DNA of 5,021 nt. It comes from Bacillota bacterium (GTDB lineage Bacteria; Bacillota; Clostridia; Oscillospirales; Acutalibacteraceae). Under the pieces are notes generated by a model. The model saw only the letters and a list, made by a program, of their open reading frames with translations. It was not told the origin of the DNA and searched no databases. Shown one piece after another: positions 1 through 5,021 of this stretch (its first letter is position 1; each line of letters starts with the position of its first letter). The translations under genes and the position numbers were made by a program. Location: positions 1-5,021 of the forward strand of contig WQTL01000301.1 in the NCBI GenBank assembly GCA_009786275.1. Direction: 5' to 3'.

Positions 1-16
1 GAGAGGAAGTGAGCGC

Positions 17-1270
17 ATGGAAACCATGACCGCCCAGCAGGCGGCGCAGCGCTGGGGCATCTCCGACCGGCGGGTGCGCGTGCTGTGCGGCGAGGGGAAA
101 ATCCCCGGAGCCGCGAAAGACGGCAAGTCCTACAAAATCCCGGCGGACGCCGCGAAGCCCGCCGACGGGCGGGAGAAAAAAGCCCCGGCAGCTCCCCCGG
201 CGCGCTGGCTGAAATGGGATAACGAGGTCATCGGCACGATTGACGCGGCGAACGCCGTGCGCTTCGCCATGCCGGAATACAATGAGGTCGTGGCGCTCTA
301 TACCCGCGGCGCGGACCGCTGGTCTCCCGAACAGTTCGCGGCGTTTTTATCCGAGCGCGTGGTGAGCCGCGACCGGCGCGACATCGAAAAAATTTTGTTC
401 CGCTGCGGCCTGTCGCGCTATGATGTGCTGCAGATCGCCGAGATCACGAGAGGAATTCACCCAAAGGATCTGCTGTGGGTTGCTCATAGTGAGGATGAGC
501 AGTTAAGCACCGTTATAACCAACGTATTCGACTCCGTGTTTCATCAACGCATGGATTTGGCGGGCGATAGCATCGACACGCCCGAGGGCTATAACATCAA
601 GCGTTACGGGGTTTATGATGGGCAATACGGCATCTACAAGCAGCGCATCAGCCCGCTTGCCACAGACGTCGAATCCGAGGTGGCGGTGTATCTGCTGGCG
701 CAAAAGCTGGGCGTACCCTGTTGTCCAGCGTATCGTGTGGATAAAGATACGGTGTTCTCTTCGTTTTTGTATGACTTTTCGAGGGAATACATTGTGCATT
801 TCCGGCGATTATTTGACGGCCCGCGTTCGGACAATGAGTATCAAAACCTGCTTGCCGTGCGCCCGCAGTACCGCGACGACATCGCCCGGATGATCCTGCT
901 GGACTTCATCACCCGGCAGGATGACCGGCATCTGTCCAACATTGCCATCAAAATCGGCGCCGGCGGCGAGTCGTTCTACCCGCTGTACGACAACGGCCGC
1001 AGCTTGTTCTACGAGGACACCGAGGAGATGGTGTGCCAGGCCGTGGCCGACCCGGCGCGGTATGCCACCAGCTTCGGTTATGCGGGCACGTATTGGGATT
1101 ATGCGCGGGAGATAGCCCGCGAGCGCGGCGGGCTGCAGGGACTGCTCAATCTGTGTATCAGCGAAAGCGATGTCGTCAATATTCTAAACGAGGCCGGATT
1201 TGTTGGGTATCGGTTGGACGGGGCGACTGAGTGGATTATGAAAGCGATTGATATGCTGAATAGCTTGTAA
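17..1270 (+). CDS. HTH domain fused to HipA-like protein kinase fold
   Basis: The 417-residue product has three parts. Residues about 4-50 resemble the excisionase/MerR-type helix-turn-helix common in Firmicutes (QQAAQRWGISDRRVRVLC, then a basic wing and IPADAAKP). Residues about 65-165 form a linker I cannot assign. Residues about 190-417 resemble the HipA-like Ser/Thr kinase fold: K208 in IYKQ is the likely ATP lysine, E220 the likely helix-C glutamate, D303 in the QDDRHLSN catalytic loop the likely catalytic base with N308, and D325 in LYDNGRS the likely metal ligand. HipA toxins phosphorylate glutamyl-tRNA synthetase in E. coli; the substrate here is unknown. The kinase residues look intact. 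No separate HipB antitoxin gene is visible, although only 16 bases upstream are in view. The ATG at 17 is preceded by AGGAAG at 4-9 with good spacing; a second ATG at 26 is possible. The HipA-like assignment is fairly sure, a toxin role is not. Confidence 0.8.
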   Translation: METMTAQQAAQRWGISDRRVRVLCGEGKIPGAAKDGKSYKIPADAAKPADGREKKAPAAPPARWLKWDNEVIGTIDAANAVRFAMPEYNEVVALYTRGADRWSPEQFAAFLSERVVSRDRRDIEKILFRCGLSRYDVLQIAEITRGIHPKDLLWVAHSEDEQLSTVITNVFDSVFHQRMDLAGDSIDTPEGYNIKRYGVYDGQYGIYKQRISPLATDVESEVAVYLLAQKLGVPCCPAYRVDKDTVFSSFLYDFSREYIVHFRRLFDGPRSDNEYQNLLAVRPQYRDDIARMILLDFITRQDDRHLSNIAIKIGAGGESFYPLYDNGRSLFYEDTEEMVCQAVADPARYATSFGYAGTYWDYAREIARERGGLQGLLNLCISESDVVNILNEAGFVGYRLDGATEWIMKAIDMLNSL

Positions 1271-1287
1271 AGCAGAGGGAAGAGTTC

Positions 1288-1797
1288 ATGCGCCTGTTCA
1301 TCGCGATCAACTTTGATGATAAAACCAAAGCCCGGCTGTTGCAATGCCAGGAGTCGCTTCGCCAGGCTTCAGTCGACGGCAACTTCACCCGCCCGGAAAA
1401 TTTGCACCTGACCCTCGTGTTCCTGGGTGAAGCCCCGCCGGGACGTGTGCCGGAAATCCAGCGCGTGATGGAGTCCGCGCCCGCCGGACCGTTCTCCCTG
1501 CAATTTGAGGGGATAGGCAAATTCGGCGATACCTGGTGGGTAGGCATCCGGCAAAACCCGATGCTGACGGGCTTATACGATCATCTTTCACAGGGGTTGA
1601 AAGCCGCTGGATTCTCCATCGAAAGCAGGCCATTCAAGCCACACTTGACCTTGGCCCGAGAGGTAATCCTGCGGCCCGGCGCGTCGCTTGAGAAGTCAGC
1701 GCCTTTCGTAACGCAGGTCGCGGCCATACACCTGATGAAGTCCGAGCGCATCAACGGCAAGCTGACATACACATCAATCTATGAGAAAAAATTGTAG
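1288..1797 (+). CDS. thpR: RNA 2',3'-cyclic phosphodiesterase, 2H superfamily (ThpR-like)
   Basis: The 169-residue protein is a 2H phosphoesterase, close to the usual family length of 170-190. The two defining motifs are clear: H40-L-T42 in NLHLTLVFLGE and H119-L-T121 in FKPHLTLARE. The start MRLFIAINF is also typical. The family hydrolyses the 2',3'-cyclic phosphate of RNA ends to a 2'-phosphomonoester and was first described as a 2'-5' RNA ligase; the protein is cytoplasmic. The start at 1288 lies 17 bases after the HTH-kinase stop, with a purine-rich ribosome site (GAGGGAAG) just upstream. The stop codon TAG at 1795 is part of the ribosome site of the following cupin gene. The physiological substrate in this organism cannot be read from sequence. 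Confidence 0.93.
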   Translation: MRLFIAINFDDKTKARLLQCQESLRQASVDGNFTRPENLHLTLVFLGEAPPGRVPEIQRVMESAPAGPFSLQFEGIGKFGDTWWVGIRQNPMLTGLYDHLSQGLKAAGFSIESRPFKPHLTLAREVILRPGASLEKSAPFVTQVAAIHLMKSERINGKLTYTSIYEKKL

Positions 1798-1801
1798 GAG
1801 G
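1795..1801 (+). promoter_or_regulatory. Ribosome binding site of cupin gene, overlapping thpR stop
   Basis: TAGGAGG is a near-perfect Shine-Dalgarno sequence. Its TAG is the thpR stop codon, and it sits 6 bases before the ATG at 1808. It decides the cupin start: an in-frame ATG at 1781 lies inside thpR, has no comparable site, and would add residues (MRKNCRRHT) that do not fit the cupin family. Confidence 0.85.
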
Positions 1802-1807
1802 CACACC

Positions 1808-2068
1808 ATGCAAGTCACCGTGAAGAAACCCACCGAAGCCGAGAAGCAGTTCATGCAAAAGCAACCTACATGGTCCTGCGGCGTATCGGAGTTCGACTGG
1901 TATTACGACAGCGAAGAAACTTGTCTGCTCATTGAGGGCGAGGTTACAGTCGAGTACGACGGCGGCAGTGTTTGCTTTGGCGCGGGGGATTACGTCGTGT
2001 TCCCGCAGGGGCTGGCCTGCGTTTGGAAGGTGACAAAGTCCGTGCGCAAGCACTATACTTTCAGATGA
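1808..2068 (+). CDS. Small single-domain cupin (DUF861 / Cupin_3 type)
   Basis: The 86-residue protein is a compact cupin. The conserved pattern WSCGVSEFDWYY, then E37-T-C-L-L-I-E43-G-E-V, then GAGDYVVFPQG (about 58-68) and a C-terminal KHY matches the DUF861 group, which also includes the cupin of ureidoglycine aminohydrolase. Small stand-alone members of this group have no agreed function. The usual metal-binding histidines are mostly absent, so I would not claim an enzyme. The start at 1808 is set by the strong ribosome site at 1795-1801. Its stop TGA at 2066 overlaps the likely ATG of the next gene at 2065, suggesting translational coupling to the kinase downstream. Confidence 0.88.
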   Translation: MQVTVKKPTEAEKQFMQKQPTWSCGVSEFDWYYDSEETCLLIEGEVTVEYDGGSVCFGAGDYVVFPQGLACVWKVTKSVRKHYTFR

Positions 2069-2976
2069 GCATGAAACTGCTCATCGATGCCGACGGCTGC
2101 CTCTCTGCCGAGGGCGTGGCTATCACTCCTATTTGCAAAGGCTGGTCGCAGAATAAAAAATACCGCATTGAGACCGCGCAGGGAGAACGTTTTTTGCTGC
2201 GCGTAGCTGAAAAAGCGCAGCGCAGGCAAATGAAAGCGGACTTCGCCGGCTTGAACCCGGTAGCCAAACTGGGGGAAGCCGCGCAACAACCAGTAGCGTT
2301 CGGCAGGAGCGGCAAATGGGTGTACTCCGTCTTGACTTGGGTTGACGGTGAAGACCTCACAAGCGTTTTACCCACGCTGGCTCAAGATGAGCAGTATGCC
2401 GTGGGCTTGCAGGCGGGTGCGCTGCTAAAACAAATCCACGCCGTTGTCCCTGTGAAGCGCCCGAAGGATTATGTAGCAATGTTCAGGCAAAACATCAGCA
2501 AGAGCATTGAGCGCTACGTGCCAATCGGCATGAGTCCTGAAGATAGTAGAATTATCATTGACTATTTGATCGCCAATAAAAGAGCTCTAGGCAGCCGCCC
2601 GCGTACCTTTCTGCACGGCGATTACAACACGGGAAACTTGATTCTCATGCCTGATGGTACGCTTGGCGCGATTGATTTCCTCGCCTATTTCGGCGATCCC
2701 TGGCAGGAGCTCTGCGCGATTTCGGTTGGCGAGGAGGCAACCCCGCACTATCAAACAGGGCTAGTCAACAGCTATTTTGACGGAAAGCCGCCTGCGGAAT
2801 TCTTTGAGGCCATGGCGTACCAGTCCACCTTCGATGCGCTCACAAGGGTGTCTCCCGACGATTCGCCGGAGGTTTTTGAGATTGGCTGCAAGCACATCAA
2901 AAACATATTCCGCTGGTTTGACCGCTTCCAAAACACCATCCCGACTTGGTATTTGCAAGATTGGAGCACCACATGA
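2065..2976 (+). CDS. Aminoglycoside-phosphotransferase-fold small-molecule kinase
   Basis: The 303-residue protein has the APH/choline-kinase fold. The catalytic loop is H184-G-D186-Y-N-T-G-N191 (LHGDYNTGN), followed by the metal-binding aspartate D204 in GAIDFLAYFGDPWQEL. The N lobe shows ICKGWSQNKKY (about 23-33) and a strand ending FLLRV, where R46 stands where many APH enzymes have the ATP lysine; an Arg here is seen in related clostridial sequences as far as I recall. Members phosphorylate antibiotics, choline-like or sugar substrates; the substrate here is unknown and resistance should not be assumed. The first residues (MSMKLLIDADGC) do not belong to the APH fold and copy the start of the YaiI protein downstream. 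The ATG at 2065 overlaps the cupin stop; ATG 2071 is the alternative. Neither has a strong ribosome site. Confidence 0.85.
   Translation: MSMKLLIDADGCLSAEGVAITPICKGWSQNKKYRIETAQGERFLLRVAEKAQRRQMKADFAGLNPVAKLGEAAQQPVAFGRSGKWVYSVLTWVDGEDLTSVLPTLAQDEQYAVGLQAGALLKQIHAVVPVKRPKDYVAMFRQNISKSIERYVPIGMSPEDSRIIIDYLIANKRALGSRPRTFLHGDYNTGNLILMPDGTLGAIDFLAYFGDPWQELCAISVGEEATPHYQTGLVNSYFDGKPPAEFFEAMAYQSTFDALTRVSPDDSPEVFEIGCKHIKNIFRWFDRFQNTIPTWYLQDWSTT
2071..2101 (+). repeat. Direct repeat, copy 1 (start of APH-fold kinase gene)
   Basis: This 31-base segment matches 2973-3003 at 28 of 31 positions without gaps; the mismatches are at 2075, 2079 and 2088. The last 13 bases (GCCGACGGCTGCC) are identical in both. 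In each copy the segment begins with ATG and is read in the same frame, giving MKLLIDADGC here and MTLLIDADGC in the second copy. The match stops at 2102. Confidence 0.9.
2963..2966 (+). promoter_or_regulatory. Ribosome binding site of yaiI
   Basis: GGAG lies 6 bases before the ATG at 2973, inside the 3' end of the kinase gene. It supports the start that overlaps the kinase stop codon and argues against the in-frame ATG at 2946, which would add residues (MVFARLEHH) absent from the family. Confidence 0.65.
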
Positions 2977-3003
2977 CACTCCTCATCGACGCCGACGGCT
3001 GCC
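2973..3003 (+). repeat. Direct repeat, copy 2 (start of yaiI)
   Basis: This is the second copy of the 31-base repeat, offset 902 bases from the first. It encodes the family-typical start of YaiI, whereas copy 1 encodes residues foreign to the APH fold, so this copy is the probable source. Confidence 0.9.
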
Positions 3004-3413
3004 CGGTGGTGGACATCGCCATGCGGCTTGCCCGGCGGCACAGCATAGAATGCCTCATTCTCTGCGACACCGCGCATGAGTTCAGCAAAGAGGGCGCGCG
3101 TACCATCACGGTCTCCAAGGGGGCCGACAGCGTGGATTTCGCGCTGGTCAATCTCGTGAAGAAGGGCGATGTAGTTGTCACGCAGGACTATGGCTTAGCC
3201 GCCATGTGCCTGGCCCGGGGTGCGGTGCCGTTGAACCAAAACGGCATGGCGTATACCAACGACAACATCGACGCACTGCTGCACCAGCGGCATACCGCGC
3301 AGAAAATCCGCCGGGGCGGCGGGCGGCTGAAAGGGCCAAACAAGCGCGGGGCAGAGCAGGATCGGGGGTTTGAGGCGGCGTTGGGAAAAATATTAACGGA
3401 GGTTTTGAGATAA
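2973..3413 (+). CDS. yaiI: YaiI/YqxD family protein (DUF188, PIN/NYN-like)
   Basis: The 146-residue protein matches the YaiI/YqxD (DUF188) family along its length, close to the usual 150. The hallmark start is LLIDADGCPV with acidic residues D6 and D8. Further conserved parts are KGADSVDFALV (about 49-59, D52 and D55), GDVVVTQDYGLA (about 65-76, D72), a region with YTNDNID near 94-100, and a basic GGGRLKGPNKR stretch (about 115-125). The clustered aspartates fit a PIN/NYN-like nuclease fold, but activity has not been firmly established for the family, so nuclease function is an inference. The ATG overlaps the kinase TGA, and the stop TAA shares a base with the next ATG at 3413. Its first ten codons are nearly duplicated at the start of the kinase gene. 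Confidence 0.92.
   Translation: MTLLIDADGCPVVDIAMRLARRHSIECLILCDTAHEFSKEGARTITVSKGADSVDFALVNLVKKGDVVVTQDYGLAAMCLARGAVPLNQNGMAYTNDNIDALLHQRHTAQKIRRGGGRLKGPNKRGAEQDRGFEAALGKILTEVLR
3398..3402 (+). promoter_or_regulatory. Ribosome binding site of the AT-rich orphan gene
   Basis: GGAGG lies 10 bases before the ATG at 3413 and inside the last codons of yaiI. It gives the orphan gene its own strong ribosome site despite the one-base overlap with yaiI, and supports the 3413 start. Confidence 0.65.
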
Positions 3414-4279
3414 TGAAATATTTTTGGGGCTGGTATGAGACCGAGAAAGAGATGGAGGAAGCGATTCCCGCTTTATTGGATTGGTCTACAGAGCGGCGGC
3501 AACGGCCAATTAGTTTAGGAGATGAGTTGGATGATGAAACTATAGATGAAATAGAACCATATCATCAATTGATCGATAAAATTGGTAATGAGCGGTTTTA
3601 CTTTGAGATGCTCATTGAAAATTTTCATGATGTATTTCAGGCAATTTCCGATACCAAAAAAGAGTCAAAGAAAATAAAAGACATCACGCCATATATCAGA
3701 AAGGTTCACAGACTCTTTCTTAATGCGCTTGGGAGTATGTATATCTATATGGGACATATACAGCATTATTCAAACGTTGATACTAAGGCTCTGCGAGACA
3801 ATCATTCTCTATACAAGTTTTTGCATGATCTTAGAACTTTTTCTATCCATGATGCTCTTCCGATAATAGAATTACGATCCAGCTCGAAAACCATGCAGTT
3901 TATTATCGTCAAGGACGCAATTCTACAAAGCGAATTCAAATATTGGGGCTCACAAGCAAAGGATGCTTTCTTCGAAATTCTTTGTCATATGTCCGATGAA
4001 ATTGACCTACAGATACTAATTCAAGATGCAGTAAATCTGTTCACTAAATTTCATGTCGAATCGCTACGCGAAAGACAAGATGCTATTATTACTGCTCAGC
4101 TTTTTTATGATCGCTTTGCGCGAAAAAGTGAAAAGGGGTGTCAATACCCATATGCGTTTGCGTTTGACGGGGAAAAGACAGTAAAATGCGTAGGGTCACT
4201 TGGAGTTTTTGTTAACGAGATTAGAATAGCGTTAGATCAATTGGGCATTGACGCTTATGTTGACGAGGTGATTTCATAA
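3413..4279 (+). CDS. AT-rich hypothetical protein with possible HEPN-like R-x4-H motif
   Basis: I do not recognise this 288-residue protein. It looks soluble and mostly helical, with an acidic N-terminal third (DELDDETIDEIE, about 37-48), no signal peptide and no membrane segment. Near the middle, HDLRTFSIHDALPI contains R141-x4-H146, which fits the loose R-x4-6-H pattern of HEPN RNases and resembles LRN-x3-H-x2-LP segments I recall from other uncharacterised bacterial proteins. This is a weak pattern and does not establish a function. Composition is strikingly different from its neighbours: sampled lines are about 35-40% GC against roughly 60-70% just upstream, and codons favour A/T endings, so it was probably acquired. 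It begins in TAATG shared with the yaiI stop and ends two bases before the DUF1294 gene. The motif region also resembles an adapter-derived peptide; see findings. Confidence 0.75.
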   Translation: MKYFWGWYETEKEMEEAIPALLDWSTERRQRPISLGDELDDETIDEIEPYHQLIDKIGNERFYFEMLIENFHDVFQAISDTKKESKKIKDITPYIRKVHRLFLNALGSMYIYMGHIQHYSNVDTKALRDNHSLYKFLHDLRTFSIHDALPIIELRSSSKTMQFIIVKDAILQSEFKYWGSQAKDAFFEILCHMSDEIDLQILIQDAVNLFTKFHVESLRERQDAIITAQLFYDRFARKSEKGCQYPYAFAFDGEKTVKCVGSLGVFVNEIRIALDQLGIDAYVDEVIS

Positions 4280-4281
4280 TC
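3413..4281. other. Low-GC island inside a GC-rich operon
   Basis: Base composition shifts sharply at about 3413 and returns to the GC-rich background at about 4285. Sampled lines are 35% (3661-3720) and 40% (3841-3900) GC by hand count, while 3301-3360 is near 70%. The island coincides exactly with one gene. I found no inverted repeats, target duplication or integrase at its edges. Confidence 0.7.
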
Positions 4282-4569
4282 ATGCCTATGACCTACATAG
4301 CAATCCACCTCGTCGCCATCAGCTTGCTGGCAACCATCCTCACCATCCACGACAAACGCGCGGCCCGGCAGCGCAAATGGCGTGTGCGAGAAAGCACACT
4401 GCTGTTAGTTTCCGCTCTAGGCGGATCCGTCGTCATGCTGATGACTATGTGCATCATTCGCCACAAAACAAAGCATGCCAAGTTCATGGTGGGCATTCCG
4501 GTGATCATTGCGCTGCAAATCGCCCTGGCCACGGCGGCGCTCTGGTTGATGAAGGGCGGGCTTGCATGA
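4282..4569 (+). CDS. DUF1294 family small membrane protein
   Basis: The 95-residue protein has the DUF1294 pattern: an N-terminal hydrophobic helix (about 4-22), a basic loop with DKRAARQRKWRVRES (about 24-38), a second hydrophobic stretch LLLVSALGGSVVMLMTMCII (about 40-59), then the signature RHKTKHAKFMVGIP (about 60-73), and a final helix to residue 90. It is therefore predicted to sit in the cytoplasmic membrane with about three segments. No function is established for the family. The ATG at 4282 follows the orphan gene stop by two bases; the ATG at 4288 (MTYIAIHL) is an equally plausible start, with GAGGTG at 4265-4270 as the only nearby ribosome-site candidate. The stop TGA overlaps the ATG of sfsA at 4566. 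Confidence 0.85.
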   Translation: MPMTYIAIHLVAISLLATILTIHDKRAARQRKWRVRESTLLLVSALGGSVVMLMTMCIIRHKTKHAKFMVGIPVIIALQIALATAALWLMKGGLA

Positions 4570-5021
4570 CCTACTCCAACATCCGCCCCGCCGTCTTCTT
4601 CTCCCGCCCGAACCGATTCATCGCCCACACCCTGCTTGACGGCGAGGAAATCATCTGCCACGTAAAAAATACCGGGCGCTGCAAAGAATTGCTCGTGTCC
4701 GGCGCAACGGTATATCTGCAGAAAAGCGGAAATCCCCTGCGCAAAACCCAGTATGACCTGATTGCCGTGCGCAAGGGCCAGCGGCTTATCAACATGGACA
4801 GCCAAGCCCCCAACCGGGTGTTTTATGAGCACTTGCAAAGCAGACGGTACATAGAGGGCATCACGTTGATCAAGCCCGAGGCCAAGTTTGGAAGCTCGCG
4901 CTTTGATTTTTATATCGAGGCGGACGAACGCAAAATCTTCATTGAGGTCAAGGGCGTGACTCTGGAGGAGGATGGCGTGGTGCTGTTCCCCGACGCGCCC
5001 ACAGAGCGCGGCGTACGGCAT
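4566..5021 (+). CDS. sfsA: SfsA family nuclease, C-terminus cut by window end
   Basis: The frame stays open from ATG 4566 to the last base, giving 152 residues of a family usually about 230-240 long, so about the last third lies outside the window. SfsA hallmarks are clear: RFIAHTLLDGEE (about 17-28), HVKNTGRCKELL (about 32-43), KTQYDLIAV (about 60-68), NMDSQAPN (about 76-83), FGSSRFDFYIE (about 108-118), IEVKGVTL (about 126-133) and FPDAPTERGVRH at the end. D114 together with E127-V-K129 is a PD-(D/E)XK-type nuclease centre preceded by an N-terminal OB-like domain. SfsA was named for stimulating sugar fermentation in E. coli, and later work describes nuclease activity; the role here is not visible. 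The start overlaps the DUF1294 stop as ATGA, with only a weak purine-rich site (AAGGG) upstream, consistent with coupling. Confidence 0.93.
   Translation, partial: MTYSNIRPAVFFSRPNRFIAHTLLDGEEIICHVKNTGRCKELLVSGATVYLQKSGNPLRKTQYDLIAVRKGQRLINMDSQAPNRVFYEHLQSRRYIEGITLIKPEAKFGSSRFDFYIEADERKIFIEVKGVTLEEDGVVLFPDAPTERGVRH

Noticed and set aside
1..12. In-frame TGA at 10-12 as the end of an upstream gene
   Set aside because: Only three preceding codons are visible, so no coding claim can be made. The same bases serve as the ribosome site of the first gene.
1271..1287. Terminator or promoter in the gap between the HTH-kinase gene and thpR
   Set aside because: Seventeen bases without a hairpin or a -10/-35 pair of acceptable spacing. 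It holds only a ribosome site.
1972..2064. Possible upstream start for the APH-fold kinase at ATG 1972
   Set aside because: It would overlap the cupin gene by almost 100 bases and add about 31 residues in an out-of-frame reading of the cupin. No ribosome site supports it.
3369..3396. Promoter-like pair (TTGAGG and TATTAA) before the orphan gene
   Set aside because: The -35 match is poor and the spacing is only about 15 bases. The hexamers lie in coding sequence and could be chance.
4288..4574. ATGACCTAC at the second ATG of DUF1294 (4288) and at the sfsA start (4566), echoing the kinase/yaiI repeat
   Set aside because: Only 9 bases are identical, and the remaining similarity is patchy. This is too short to claim a duplication.
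4293..5021. Long open frame on the minus strand (242 codons, open at the window edge)
   Set aside because: It lies opposite DUF1294 and SfsA, both with clear family motifs. Long antisense frames are expected in GC-rich coding DNA, and its translation shows no recognisable domain.

Overview
The window is a densely packed stretch of one bacterial chromosome strand. Every gene I can support reads on the + strand, and the gaps are at most 17 bases. The gene types point to a GC-rich member of the Clostridia, probably a gut Oscillospirales or Ruminococcaceae-like organism: a Firmicutes-style excisionase-type HTH fused to a HipA-like kinase fold, a DUF861 cupin, a YaiI/YqxD protein, a DUF1294 membrane protein and SfsA. 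This placement is inferred from gene families and composition, not from a marker gene.

Layout: (1) 17-1270, HTH plus HipA-like kinase fusion. (2) 1288-1797, ThpR-type RNA 2',3'-cyclic phosphodiesterase. (3) 1808-2068, small cupin. (4) 2065-2976, aminoglycoside-phosphotransferase-fold kinase. (5) 2973-3413, YaiI/YqxD (DUF188) protein. (6) 3413-4279, AT-rich gene of unknown function. (7) 4282-4569, DUF1294 membrane protein. (8) 4566-5021, SfsA, cut by the window end. Genes 3/4, 4/5 and 7/8 overlap by an ATGA, and genes 5/6 share one base in TAATG, so genes 2-8 are probably co-transcribed and partly translationally coupled. I see no convincing terminator, tRNA, rRNA, CRISPR array or transposase.

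How the genes might work together: several products act on, or are suspected to act on, nucleic acids (ThpR, the PIN/NYN-like YaiI protein, SfsA, and possibly gene 6). The cluster otherwise looks like a collection of short conserved accessory genes, not a known pathway.

The two most unusual points are as follows. First, a 31-base imperfect direct repeat (28 of 31 identical) puts the first ten codons of yaiI also at the start of the upstream kinase gene, so the kinase behaves like a cassette bracketed by copies of the yaiI start. Second, a roughly 35-40% GC orphan gene sits inside this GC-rich operon; it has an R-x4-H motif that could be HEPN-like, but the same residues also resemble the translation of a sequencing adapter.
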